Source: Firmicutes bacterium UBA5420 (GTDB taxonomy: Bacteria > Bacillota > Limnochordia > Darwinibacteriales > Darwinibacteriaceae). Taken from it: DNA of 26,031 nt. A model generated the notes under the pieces. It was given only the letters and a program-made list of their open reading frames with translations. It searched no databases and had not been told where the DNA came from. Below are positions 6,785 to 14,849 of this stretch, one piece after another. The translations under genes and the position numbers were made by a program. The first letter of the stretch is position 1. The number at the start of each line of letters is the position of its first letter. The stretch is taken from contig DHNI01000085.1 of NCBI GenBank assembly GCA_002409455.1, forward strand, positions 1,023 through 27,053. The letters run 5' to 3'.

Positions 6785-8134
6785 CTACCTGAGCCTGCGC
6801 TGGAGCTCTTTTTTCCGTTCTTCAAAACCTGGCTTACCTAAAAGTGCAAACATATTTGTCTTGTAGGCCTCGACCCCAGGCTGGTCAAAGGGATTCACAC
6901 CCAAAAGGTAACCACTAATGGCACATGCTTTCTCGAAAAAATATACCAAAGCGCCAAAATAGAAAGAGTTCATACTTGGAACGTTGAGCACAAGATTTGG
7001 TACTCCGCCATCAGTATGGGCCAAAATCGTGCCTTGAAAGGCATTGTGATTTACATAGCTTAGTGTTTTCCCGGCCAGATAATTGAGGTCATCACCATCA
7101 TCGGCACTGGTGGGTATGGCATACTCCTTTTTCGTTTCGGACATCCACACCGTAGTGGCAAAGATGTTGCGCGTTCCATCTTGCATAAACTGTCCCAAGG
7201 AATGTAAATCGGTTGTGAAGTTCACACTAGCTGGAAATATCCCCTTTTGGTCTTTGCCCTCGCTTTCACCATAGAGCTGTTTCCACCATTCGTTAAAATA
7301 CTGTAGTGATGGTTCATAGTTCACTAAAATTTCGATGCCTTTTCCCTTGCGATAAAGAATATTTCTAAGTGCAGCATATTGGTAGGCAACATTTTCCGAC
7401 AAAACAGGTGTTTGGTACCACTCAAGGGCAGCTGCTGCACCGCGCATCACTTCTTGAATATTAATCCCTGCCACAGCCATAGGCAAAAGTCCAGCAGGTG
7501 TTAAGACTGAATAGCGCCCTCCCACATCGTCAGGAATAACAAAGGTGGTATAGCCCTGCGATGCTGCCGTGGATTTCAGGGAACCAACCTGTGCATCTGT
7601 AGTTGCATAGATTCTCTGTTTCGCACCTTCCATCCCATACTTCTTCTCCAAAAGCGCCTTAAAGGCACGAAAAGCTATAGCCGGTTCTGTGGTTGTGCCA
7701 GATTTAGAAATGACATTAACAGAGAAGTCCACGCCCTCCACGAGCTCCAAAAGATCCTGCAAATAGATGCTACTAATGGCATGTCCGACAAAGAAAACGC
7801 GAGGTGTTTTTCGCAGCTGAGAATCTAGCATATTGTAAAACGAGTGTGTAAGCATTTCAATGGCCGCCCGGGCCCCTAAATAAGAACCACCAATTCCGAT
7901 GACAATCAGGACATCGGAGTTCTCCCGAATACGCTGTGCAGCTTGTTCTACTTTGGTCAATTCTTCACGGTTATAGTTCGCTGGTAGGTCGCGCCACCCT
8001 AAAAAATCACTTCCTGCCCCACTTCCACTGTGGAGCTGCTGATGAGCAAGTTTGATTGCTGGTGCTAGATAGTCTACCTCCGCTTCGGCCACAAACGGCG
8101 CGGCGTACTTATAGTTCAAGGTCAATTGCTTCAT
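6785..8134 (-). CDS. pgi: Glucose-6-phosphate isomerase
   Basis: A 449-residue phosphoglucose isomerase of the compact Bacillota/Thermotoga type, which interconverts glucose-6-P and fructose-6-P in glycolysis and gluconeogenesis. Visible features are VIGIGGSYLGARA (78-90), the sugar-phosphate loop ISKSGTTTEP (142-151), GGRYSVLTPAGLLP (205-218) and LYGESEGK, which carries the family's active-site region. The start ATG at 8132-8134 has AGAGGAG about 10 nt upstream; an upstream in-frame ATG at 8170 precedes that ribosome binding site and is unlikely. It leads the leftward pgi-manA-membrane pair unit and is divergent from mtnN across about 115 bp, in which I find no convincing -35/-10 pair. Confidence 0.96.
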   Translation of the reverse strand: MKQLTLNYKYAAPFVAEAEVDYLAPAIKLAHQQLHSGSGAGSDFLGWRDLPANYNREELTKVEQAAQRIRENSDVLIVIGIGGSYLGARAAIEMLTHSFYNMLDSQLRKTPRVFFVGHAISSIYLQDLLELVEGVDFSVNVISKSGTTTEPAIAFRAFKALLEKKYGMEGAKQRIYATTDAQVGSLKSTAASQGYTTFVIPDDVGGRYSVLTPAGLLPMAVAGINIQEVMRGAAAALEWYQTPVLSENVAYQYAALRNILYRKGKGIEILVNYEPSLQYFNEWWKQLYGESEGKDQKGIFPASVNFTTDLHSLGQFMQDGTRNIFATTVWMSETKKEYAIPTSADDGDDLNYLAGKTLSYVNHNAFQGTILAHTDGGVPNLVLNVPSMNSFYFGALVYFFEKACAISGYLLGVNPFDQPGVEAYKTNMFALLGKPGFEERKKELQRRLR

Positions 8135-8249
8135 GTGTTGAACATCTCCTCTTTTCAAGACTAACGTCATATGTAAGAATACGACAAGGTGTTCGCGTTA
8201 CCTTCCCTCAAAACTTCCTTTGTGGTAAACTGAACATGAGGTGATACTT

Positions 8250-8966
8250 GTGGAAGAATGCATTGCAATCATTGGAGCTATGGATGAAGAAGTGGAGGGC
8301 TTAAGCCAGGCCTTAAGCCAGGTGACACAAGTACAATCGCCCCGCCTAGACATCCCCATTATCCAAGGAAGACTGGGAAATAAGGATGTTGTAGTCGTCC
8401 GCTGCGGAATCGGAAAAGTAAATGCGGCCCTGGCTACCCAATGTGTAATTGACCATTACAACCCATCAGCTATTCTTAATAGTGGTGTGGCTGGTGGGCT
8501 CAGCCCAACAGCAAAGATCGGCGATCTGGTCGTTGGAACAGCATCACTTCAGCACGACTTTGATGTGCGAAAATTTGGTTACCCTAGGGGAGTTGTTCCG
8601 CGTCTTGCAGCAAGTACGTTCACGGCAGATCCCCATTTACTTGAAGCAGCCACTCTGGCAGCAAACAAAGAACTTGCTTGCAACCAGGTTCATCAGGGTT
8701 TGATTGTATCGGGAGACCAGTTCATCAGCTCTGTAGAGCAAAAACAGGATATTTTGGCTTTTTTCCCGGAGGCCATGTGTGCCGAAATGGAGGGGGCCGC
8801 CATCGCTCAAGTGGCAAGTGTAAATCGAATCCCCCATTTAATTATGCGGGCGATCTCCGATCAGGCAGATAGCACTGCTCCCCACGATTTCGACCAATAT
8901 CTCCTGGATGTTATACCCGTCTTAAACACGGTTATTCAGAAGCTCTTAGCTTTGCTTAATGGCTAA
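8250..8966 (+). CDS. mtnN: 5'-methylthioadenosine/S-adenosylhomocysteine nucleosidase
   Basis: A 238-residue nucleosidase that removes adenine from S-adenosylhomocysteine, methylthioadenosine and 5'-deoxyadenosine. Landmarks are IIGAMDEEVEGL at the N-terminus (Glu14 corresponds to E. coli Glu12), GIGKVNAA, NSGVAGGL, SGDQF, the purine/ribose loop AEMEGAA (Glu181) and RAISDQAD (Asp204, general acid). I chose the GTG at 8250 because GAGGTG lies 6 nt upstream; another GTG at 8241 lies within that site. It produces the LuxS substrate, and luxS is only 1.5 kb away. The 3' end overlaps the convergent cwlD by 11 bp. Codons 17-24 contain a near-exact 12-bp tandem repeat. Confidence 0.95.
   Translation: MEECIAIIGAMDEEVEGLSQALSQVTQVQSPRLDIPIIQGRLGNKDVVVVRCGIGKVNAALATQCVIDHYNPSAILNSGVAGGLSPTAKIGDLVVGTASLQHDFDVRKFGYPRGVVPRLAASTFTADPHLLEAATLAANKELACNQVHQGLIVSGDQFISSVEQKQDILAFFPEAMCAEMEGAAIAQVASVNRIPHLIMRAISDQADSTAPHDFDQYLLDVIPVLNTVIQKLLALLNG
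8300..8323 (+). repeat. 12-bp tandem duplication inside mtnN
   Basis: Two adjacent 12-bp copies beginning CTTAAGCCAGG (8300-8311 and 8312-8323) differ only in the last base. They encode a repeated LSQA/LSQV segment in a surface helix region near the N-terminus, consistent with a small in-frame duplication. Confidence 0.7.
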
Positions 8967-9693
8967 ATTCACTCTGTTCACTGTCGCGCCAATCCATAAA
9001 TCGTAAAATGCCAGCGCAAAGAGCATGTGCTACATTCGTGCGAAACATAGGATCCCCCAGCTTCTGCAAATCAGTGGGGTTAGACATGAACCCTATTTCG
9101 ACTAACAATACCGGTGGCTTTGCTTTAGGCAATAAGAGTGTGCTTCGCGGAAGGGGACGAGGCTCGTTGAGCACCTGTACTTTTTCCAACTCTTCTAAAA
9201 CGATTTGGGCATAGATATGATCGATATACTGATCCTTCATGTAAAAGACGATCGCTCCAGACTCACCCTGATCTTTCGTAGCATTGGCATGAACACTCAT
9301 TCCTAGGTGCGCTTGATTCATGAGTTTGAAACGTCCCAGTAGATCTCTGCGATGCCGTGTTCCTTCACTAACTAGATGACTAACGTCGCGATCCGTATCG
9401 CGGGTTAATCCCACCTTCAGCCCGTGGGAGCTTAGAACGTCAGCCATTTGTAGCACGATATCCAACACGTAATGTTTCTCGTAGATATCACCTGCTCCAA
9501 TCGCCCCTGGATCAATACCCCCATGTCCGGGGTCAAGCATGATATCGTAGATGATCTCTTGGTTAACTAAGCTGATAGTATAGATCCCAAGGGGATAGGA
9601 GTGATAAACAGCCAACACTGCTATCAAGGCTAAGGCAAACAACACATACCTAATTAGTCTCTTTGGTATCACCAGAATATTCCAACGGGACAT
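8956..9693 (-). CDS. cwlD: N-acetylmuramoyl-L-alanine amidase CwlD (germination-type)
   Basis: A 245-residue membrane-anchored Amidase_3 enzyme. Residues 12-30 form an N-terminal membrane anchor, so the catalytic domain lies outside the membrane. Zinc ligands are His57 (DPGHGG), Glu72 (YEKH) and His135 (SVHAN), and Glu199 in VEIGFMSN is the catalytic acid. In Bacillus, CwlD cleaves the stem peptide from muramic acid so that muramic-delta-lactam forms in spore cortex; length and anchor fit CwlD rather than the larger vegetative amidases with binding repeats. The start ATG at 9691-9693 follows AAAGGGGGGCG. It is divergent from the SYLF gene and overlaps mtnN by 11 bp at the 3' end. It supports a spore-forming host. 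Confidence 0.88.
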   Translation of the reverse strand: MSRWNILVIPKRLIRYVLFALALIAVLAVYHSYPLGIYTISLVNQEIIYDIMLDPGHGGIDPGAIGAGDIYEKHYVLDIVLQMADVLSSHGLKVGLTRDTDRDVSHLVSEGTRHRRDLLGRFKLMNQAHLGMSVHANATKDQGESGAIVFYMKDQYIDHIYAQIVLEELEKVQVLNEPRPLPRSTLLLPKAKPPVLLVEIGFMSNPTDLQKLGDPMFRTNVAHALCAGILRFMDWRDSEQSEFSH

Positions 9694-9778
9694 TTTTCGC
9701 CCCCCTTTCCTCCCATGTATATTCAAGAAGGGGTTGGCCTAAACCAGTGTACACAAGACCATAAAGGAGGAGTTACAA

Positions 9779-10471
9779 ATGAAACGAACCATGATTGCGA
9801 TCTTGGCAGTCAGTCTATTCATCGCGACCCCCGTCACTGCCACAAAGGCACCACAGACGCTTTTGGCCGATGCAGTATCGGCACTGCAAGAGATCGCAGA
9901 ACAACCAGACTCAGAACACTTCCATCGAATGCTACAAAATGCCCACGGGGTGGCTATTTTCCCCTCGCTGATCAAAGCCGGGTTGGGCTTAGGAGGCCGC
10001 TATGGTGAAGGCGTCATTTTAGAATACGATGCTTCCACAGAAACCTGGTATGGCCCTTATTTCGTCCAGATGAAGGGAATCTCCTACGGATTCCAGCTCG
10101 GCGTACAAACCACGTCACTAGTCTTGGTGGTGGCAGCCGAAGAAGGCATGAGAAGCCTTCAGGAAGGCAAGATTACCCTGGGAGGCAATCTCTCAGTAGC
10201 TATAGGACCTCTAGGCCGCTCTGCAGAAGCCGGTACCAATTTGGCGCTCGATGCCGTCATGTACAGCTATTCCATCAGTAAAGGAGCTTTTATCGGAGCT
10301 TCCCTCGAAGGAGCTTCCATTGATAATAGCGTAAACGCCAATCAAGTCTACTGGAATAGAGAACTTACCCCTGCGGAGATGCTGACGCGAAAAGCCTCAA
10401 GCCGAGAGATTCGAGAGCTGATCGGGGCATTGAACCGTATCATCAATGATTACGTGGAGGTGGCTTCATGA
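9779..10471 (+). CDS. Secreted SYLF-domain (Ysc84-like) lipid-binding protein
   Basis: A 230-residue exported protein. Residues 1 to about 22 form a signal peptide ending ATPVTA. The rest is a SYLF/Ysc84 domain, recognisable from NAHGVAIFPSLIKAGLGLGGRYGEGVI (about 57-83), the ISYGFQLG region, and the GRSAEAGTN and YSYSISKGAFIGASLEGA blocks toward the end. Eukaryotic SYLF domains bind phosphoinositides; bacterial members are secreted or periplasmic and poorly characterised, so lipid binding is by analogy. The start at 9779 has AGGAGG 9 nt upstream. The stop overlaps the luxS start as ATGA, an unexpected partnership that suggests co-expression with the AI-2 synthase. I see no clear promoter in the 85-bp gap to cwlD. 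Confidence 0.85.
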   Translation: MKRTMIAILAVSLFIATPVTATKAPQTLLADAVSALQEIAEQPDSEHFHRMLQNAHGVAIFPSLIKAGLGLGGRYGEGVILEYDASTETWYGPYFVQMKGISYGFQLGVQTTSLVLVVAAEEGMRSLQEGKITLGGNLSVAIGPLGRSAEAGTNLALDAVMYSYSISKGAFIGASLEGASIDNSVNANQVYWNRELTPAEMLTRKASSREIRELIGALNRIINDYVEVAS

Positions 10472-10920
10472 CCACGATCAAAGTTGAGAGTTTCTCGCTA
10501 GACCATAGAACCGTTGTTGCACCACATGTGCGCCAGGCTGAGTTCTTTGAGACCCCCGGGGGCGATGTGATTACCAAGTACGATCTGCGCTTTACCCAGC
10601 CGAATGCGAACATCATGCCCACAGCTGCTGTGCACGCTTTGGAGCATCTTTTGGCCGGATATCTCAGGGAAGAACTCTCTGGAGTCATCGATCTTTCGCC
10701 GATGGGTTGCCGCACAGGGTTTTACCTCATCCGCCTTGGCAAAGCACCTGAAGCAGAAATAGCCAGGGCGCTTGTACGCGCCTTAGAGAAAGTGTTGCAG
10801 GCCGATACGGTTCCAGCCCGCAACGCCACACAATGCGGGAATTATCGCGACATCTCTCTTTTTGGAGCACAGGAATACGCCAAGGAAGTCAGGCAAGGTC
10901 TGCTAGACAAATATGCCTAA
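10468..10920 (+). CDS. luxS: S-ribosylhomocysteine lyase (AI-2 synthase)
   Basis: A 150-residue metalloenzyme that splits S-ribosylhomocysteine into homocysteine and 4,5-dihydroxy-2,3-pentanedione, the precursor of autoinducer-2. Metal ligands His56 and His60 lie in the HALEH motif, with Cys123 in QCGNYRD. Catalytic Glu59 and Cys81 (MGCRTGFY) are also present, so all key residues are intact. Length matches the family (about 150-160). It starts at an ATGA overlap with the SYLF gene and is followed within 3 bases by a strong terminator. Together with mtnN it completes methyl-cycle detoxification of S-adenosylhomocysteine, and this metabolic role is as likely as signalling. Confidence 0.97.
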   Translation: MTTIKVESFSLDHRTVVAPHVRQAEFFETPGGDVITKYDLRFTQPNANIMPTAAVHALEHLLAGYLREELSGVIDLSPMGCRTGFYLIRLGKAPEAEIARALVRALEKVLQADTVPARNATQCGNYRDISLFGAQEYAKEVRQGLLDKYA

Positions 10921-10922
10921 TA

Positions 10923-10954
10923 AAACGCCCACGGCTTATGAACCGTGGGCGTTT
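10923..10954. terminator. Bidirectional rho-independent terminator between luxS and glnS
   Basis: A perfect 12-bp inverted repeat (AAACGCCCACGG / CCGTGGGCGTTT) with an 8-base loop lies between the convergent stops. T-rich runs follow on both strands (GTTTCCTCTTATTTT rightward, TTTTATTA leftward), so it can end both transcripts. Confidence 0.92.
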
Positions 10955-10962
10955 GTTTCCTC

Positions 10963-12630
10963 TTATTTTATCTTCACCTTAGACCAGGTATCCCTCAAGG
11001 GCACCGTCTGGTTAAAGACTAGCTTCTCTGGTGTTGAATCTTGATCCACACAAAAGTAGCCCTGGCGCTCAAACTGGAACTTATCTTCGGGTTTTGCATT
11101 CTTAAGATTGAGTTCAACCCTAGCACCGGTTAGAATTTCTAAGGAATTAGGATTCAAGTTGTCTTCTAGTTCTCCTACGCTGGGATTCTCCACTTTAAAG
11201 AGATGATCGTAAATACGCACCTCCGCGGGTAAAGAATGCTCAGCTGCTACCCAATGCAGAGTAGCTTTAACCTTACGTCCATCAGGAGCCGATCCACCCT
11301 TCGTTTCTGGGTCATAGGTGGCTCGAATTTCTACAATATTGCCCTCTTCGTCTTTAATGACATCGGTGCAAGTTATGAAATAAGCAAAACGCAAGCGCAC
11401 CTCGCGGCCGGGGGCGAGCCGGAAGAATTTTTTCGGCGGATCCATCATGAAATCCTCTTCCTCGATATAAATCTCCCTAGCAAAAGGAATTTGGCGTGTT
11501 CCGGCATCAGGATCCTGCGGATTATTCACACCTTCCAAGTACTCCACTTGACCTTCTGGGTAATTCTCAATAACTACCTTTAAGGGACGTAAGACACCCA
11601 TAGTTCGAGGTGAGGTCTGGTTTAGATCTTCCCGTAGGCAATGTTCTAGAAAAGCATAGTCAACCATGCTATTGGCTTTCGATACACCAATACGATCACA
11701 GAAGTCTCGAATCGCGGCAGGCGTATAGCCTCGTCTGCGCAGTCCCGAAAGGGTTGGCATGCGCGGATCATCCCAGCCACTTACAATGCCTTCGTTCACC
11801 AACTCCAAAAGTTTGCGCTTACTCATCATGGTGTAGCTTAAGTTTAGCCTGGCAAACTCAATTTGCCTCGGATGAGGTTCGGGAAAAACCTGCTCCAAAA
11901 TCCACTCATACAAAGCTCGATTATTCTCAAACTCCAACGTACAAATGGAATGAGTGATACTTTCAATGGCATCGGAAAGACAATGGGTAAAATCATACAT
12001 GGGATAAATGCACCATGCATCTCCTGTGCGATGGTGGTCAACTTTACGGATCCGATACAGAGTCGGATCGCGCATCACAATGTTTGCTGCTGCCATGTCG
12101 ATTTTTGCCCGCAGAACGTGGCTTCCTTCCTCAAACTCACCCTGCTTCATTCGTTCGAACAAATCCAAGTTTTCTTCTACAGAGCGATTACGATAGGGGC
12201 TGTCTTTTCCGGGCTCGGTCAGCGTACCGCGGTATTGGCGAATCTCTTCGGCACTCAACTCGCAAACATAGGCCTTACCTTGCTTAATCAACTCTACTGC
12301 AAAATTGTAGAGTTGTTCAAAGTAATCTGAGGCATAATACAAGTGCTGATCCCAGTCGAAGCCAAGCCAATGCACGTCACGCATAATGCTTTCAATGTAC
12401 TCTGTCTCTTCTTTTTCTGGGTTCGTATCATCAAAACGCAGATGACAAGTACCTTTGTAATCTCTGGCTATACCGAAATTTAGGCAAATAGACTTAGCAT
12501 GCCCTATATGCAAATAGCCATTGGGTTCCGGCGGAAAACGCGTAACAATGGCCTGATGTTTGCCGCTGGCTAAGTCCTCATCAATAATATTCCGAATAAA
12601 GTTAGATGGGGTGTTGCTATTCGTATCCAT
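10963..12630 (-). CDS. glnS: Glutaminyl-tRNA synthetase
   Basis: A 555-residue class I synthetase that charges tRNA-Gln directly with glutamine. RFPPEPNGYLHIGHAKS (31-47) carries the HIGH motif at 41-44, and MSKR (269-272) is the KMSKS equivalent typical of GlnRS rather than GluRS. The C-terminal half contains the two beta-barrel anticodon-binding domains (for example VKATLHWVAAEHSLPAEVRIYDHLF). Length equals the E. coli enzyme (554). The start ATG at 12628-12630 has AGGAGAGG 8 nt upstream; a longer in-frame start at 12696 would lie across the promoter and is rejected. A strong promoter precedes it, and the roughly 35-nt leader is too short for a T-box. Many Bacillota make Gln-tRNA by the GatCAB route instead, so this gene is lineage-informative. 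Confidence 0.96.
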   Translation of the reverse strand: MDTNSNTPSNFIRNIIDEDLASGKHQAIVTRFPPEPNGYLHIGHAKSICLNFGIARDYKGTCHLRFDDTNPEKEETEYIESIMRDVHWLGFDWDQHLYYASDYFEQLYNFAVELIKQGKAYVCELSAEEIRQYRGTLTEPGKDSPYRNRSVEENLDLFERMKQGEFEEGSHVLRAKIDMAAANIVMRDPTLYRIRKVDHHRTGDAWCIYPMYDFTHCLSDAIESITHSICTLEFENNRALYEWILEQVFPEPHPRQIEFARLNLSYTMMSKRKLLELVNEGIVSGWDDPRMPTLSGLRRRGYTPAAIRDFCDRIGVSKANSMVDYAFLEHCLREDLNQTSPRTMGVLRPLKVVIENYPEGQVEYLEGVNNPQDPDAGTRQIPFAREIYIEEEDFMMDPPKKFFRLAPGREVRLRFAYFITCTDVIKDEEGNIVEIRATYDPETKGGSAPDGRKVKATLHWVAAEHSLPAEVRIYDHLFKVENPSVGELEDNLNPNSLEILTGARVELNLKNAKPEDKFQFERQGYFCVDQDSTPEKLVFNQTVPLRDTWSKVKIK

Positions 12631-12664
12631 CAGTGTATCCTCTCCTATGGCTTCCTTCTTATCC

Positions 12665-12692
12665 ACTTTAGCACAACCACGACCACTGTCAA
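12665..12692 (-). promoter_or_regulatory. Sigma-A-type promoter for glnS
   Basis: On the minus strand a perfect TTGACA (12687-12692) and TAAAGT (12665-12670) are separated by 16 bases. The initiation point would be about 30 bases before the glnS start codon, so glnS is transcribed separately from the upstream methyltransferase gene. Confidence 0.7.
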
Positions 12693-12729
12693 GCAATAGG
12701 CCGACGAACCCCTACTTCAAAGCAGTTAA

Positions 12730-13899
12730 CTAACTTTTTGTTAACAGTGTCTCTAACGTGGGGGCGATTCCCCAAATTTCCTTAAAATGGGCATAGTCCC
12801 GGCGAGCTTGATCCCCAGAGAATCTGCTTTCTCGGAAGGCACGGATCAGGAGGTTTTTCGGCGTATGTTCCAAATCAATGAACTCCATAATTCGCACATT
12901 ATAGCCCTCCATCTCTAGCAGTTTTGCCCTCGCCGCATCGGTAATCAAAGCTGCCACCCGCTCTTTAACGATCCCATGCTCCAAGAGCACCGGATCGGCC
13001 CTTTGCTCGAGCTGTGTGAACACTTCGTGCTGACAACAAGGGACAGCAAGAATCACCTGTGTCCCCCACTTTACAGCCTGGGCCAAAGCATAATCCGTCG
13101 CCACATCGCAGGCATGGAGAGAAACAACCATATCTACCTGTCCCTGCGCCCGAAAGTCCCGGATGTCTTGGTGAGTAAACGTTAGATGCTCAAAGCCGAC
13201 TTTGGTCGCCATCGCATTACAAAAGGAGACTACATCCTCCTTTAAGTCTAGGCCAATGATCTGTACATCCCGCTTGAGATGCTCCACTAGGTAATGGTAT
13301 AAGGCGAAAGTGAGATAGGCTTTCCCACTCCCAAAGTCTACAATCCTTAAGGGCTCCTCATTTTCCTTTAAGTAAGGTAGGCAATCCTCAATCACTTCCA
13401 AATATTTGTTCAGTTGTCGGAACTTATGATAACGCTTGGCCAAGACCTTCCCTGCCGAATTCATCACACCAAGTTCGACTAAAAAAGGGTAAGGCGTGCC
13501 CTCCTGCAACAGATACTGTTTGGATCGATTATGCTCAAAATTCACTTCTTGGGCCTTGCGTGAAGGTGGGTGCTGTAGCATCGTAGTGGCACCTTTCTTA
13601 CTCACTAGCACCTGCCAATCGGCCTCCGGCGTAAAGAAATGGCCTTGGCGAAACACTTGATCCATAAGCTCCAAAATCCGCTCTTCTGTCTGCTTAGGCG
13701 TGAGATTGTGATGGAGTTCTTTTTGCGCATAATGATACGTTACTTGATAAACCAGACCACCCTTCAATCCAAGCGGCCGCACCGAAACCTTATCAAAAGG
13801 GGTTGCTTTCTTACGCAGTTTACTAAGCGAACAGGCCAGGAGTTGTTGGGATTGCATCAAGTTGTTGAGAAACACCCCGAATTCGTCGACTTTCTTCAC
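12730..13899 (-). CDS. Class I SAM-dependent methyltransferase (Methyltransf_32-like), substrate unknown
   Basis: A 389-residue two-part protein. Residues 1 to about 165 form a conserved N-terminal domain without a name known to me, including VSVRPLGLKGGLVYQVTYHY, VSKKG and HNRSKQYLL; its basic character would suit RNA binding, but that is inference. The Rossmann methyltransferase follows: motif I VDFGSGKAY (187-195) for SAM, acidic LDL (217-219), then SLHACDVATDYAL and VPCCQHE, the His-Ala-Cys-Asp and Pro-Cys-Cys signatures of the Methyltransf_32 group. The GTG start at 13897-13899 overlaps the kinase stop as GTGA and has GGGGTGGG upstream. It is the last gene of the HAD-kinase-methyltransferase cassette. 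Confidence 0.8.
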   Translation of the reverse strand: MKKVDEFGVFLNNLMQSQQLLACSLSKLRKKATPFDKVSVRPLGLKGGLVYQVTYHYAQKELHHNLTPKQTEERILELMDQVFRQGHFFTPEADWQVLVSKKGATTMLQHPPSRKAQEVNFEHNRSKQYLLQEGTPYPFLVELGVMNSAGKVLAKRYHKFRQLNKYLEVIEDCLPYLKENEEPLRIVDFGSGKAYLTFALYHYLVEHLKRDVQIIGLDLKEDVVSFCNAMATKVGFEHLTFTHQDIRDFRAQGQVDMVVSLHACDVATDYALAQAVKWGTQVILAVPCCQHEVFTQLEQRADPVLLEHGIVKERVAALITDAARAKLLEMEGYNVRIMEFIDLEHTPKNLLIRAFRESRFSGDQARRDYAHFKEIWGIAPTLETLLTKS

Positions 13900-14849
13900 G
13901 CCAGCCCACCCCGGCTACCATCCATCACCGTTTTTTCAATAAGCGGCTCAAAATAATCATGCTGTTCATAGATCCAGAACAAGATACCCATGTTTAGATC
14001 GGCCAACTGGGTGTCTCCCTCATCGAGGTGGTAGGCAGTAAAGAGAAGTTGGATCAAGTACATGATATAGAGGAAGGCATGACCTTCTGTTTGCTGTAGG
14101 GGTTCGACGGATCCGTACCCTCCAATGAGGTCTTGCACGAAGCTAAGCCATCCTTCTCGCTTCTTCGGATCACTAAATCCGTCGATCAAGACCGCAGTAG
14201 ACAAATAGCACAGATCAAAGATGCGAATGCCAATCCGCACACGATCAAAATCCAAAATTCCCCCAAGCTGACCACCTCTAAAAACCAGATTTCTGGGGTG
14301 AAAATCTCTGTGGATCAACTGCCTAGGCAGAGCCTCATATGGATTCACAAGTTGTGTACTGATAGCCTGCTCTAGACCCTGCAGGCGATCATGAAATTTC
14401 ATCGACGAATAGCCCTGTACTGTAGGCCAGGCATAGCTGGATACTTCCTGAAAAAGACCAAATCCAGGAAACTCCGCACTAGCACCATAAACTGCAAGTG
14501 CCCCGTGCAATCTTGCCAACGCAGAACCTACTTGCCTCGTCAAGGGCGGATCAAGCAAATCTAATTCGTTGCCGGGTATTCCAACTAGATATGGATAGAG
14601 CACGTAAAAGGATCCTTGGTACTCTGCCCAGGGAATTCCCTCTGTCGTACGTAGAAAAAGCGAAACGGGCTGGTCATGCTCTAAGAGCCACTTCAGTAGA
14701 TCGTACTCTTCCCAGACACGAGTGCGGTTTGCTCTACGTTTGAGAATATAGGTGTCACCACCAAGTTTTAGGCGCCATACTCCGTCAGTCAAGGATTGTA
14801 CTTCAGCTGACGCAAAATTTGAGCCCCACTGTTCTAAAATGCGTTTCAC
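13896..14849 (-). CDS. APH/CotS-like small-molecule kinase
   Basis: A 317-residue protein of the aminoglycoside phosphotransferase/choline kinase fold, close to the CotS/YutH-type proteins of spore formers. Lys37 in TYILKRR is the likely ATP lysine. The catalytic loop is HRDFHPRN (180-187, Asp182 as base, Asn187 as metal ligand), and ILDFDR (199-203) corresponds to the DFG-like aspartate. All catalytic residues are intact, so it should be an active kinase and not merely a coat scaffold; the substrate is unknown. The GTG start at 14847-14849 overlaps the HAD gene's stop as GTGA, with GGGGGAG upstream, and its own stop overlaps the methyltransferase start. A true antibiotic kinase is less likely given this housekeeping context. 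Confidence 0.8.
   Translation of the reverse strand: MKRILEQWGSNFASAEVQSLTDGVWRLKLGGDTYILKRRANRTRVWEEYDLLKWLLEHDQPVSLFLRTTEGIPWAEYQGSFYVLYPYLVGIPGNELDLLDPPLTRQVGSALARLHGALAVYGASAEFPGFGLFQEVSSYAWPTVQGYSSMKFHDRLQGLEQAISTQLVNPYEALPRQLIHRDFHPRNLVFRGGQLGGILDFDRVRIGIRIFDLCYLSTAVLIDGFSDPKKREGWLSFVQDLIGGYGSVEPLQQTEGHAFLYIMYLIQLLFTAYHLDEGDTQLADLNMGILFWIYEQHDYFEPLIEKTVMDGSRGGLA

Noticed and set aside
12631..12664. Possible T-box or riboswitch leader before glnS
   Set aside because: The leader from the predicted promoter is only about 35 bases and has no T-box sequence or stable stem.
12724..12747. Repeated GTTAAC palindromes at the end of the methyltransferase gene as a terminator
   Set aside because: The pairing is short and A/T-rich, with no T-run in the transcript direction.
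13896..14849. Antibiotic-resistance aminoglycoside kinase
   Set aside because: The catalytic motif is shared by CotS and choline-kinase relatives; the context is chromosomal housekeeping with no mobile element.
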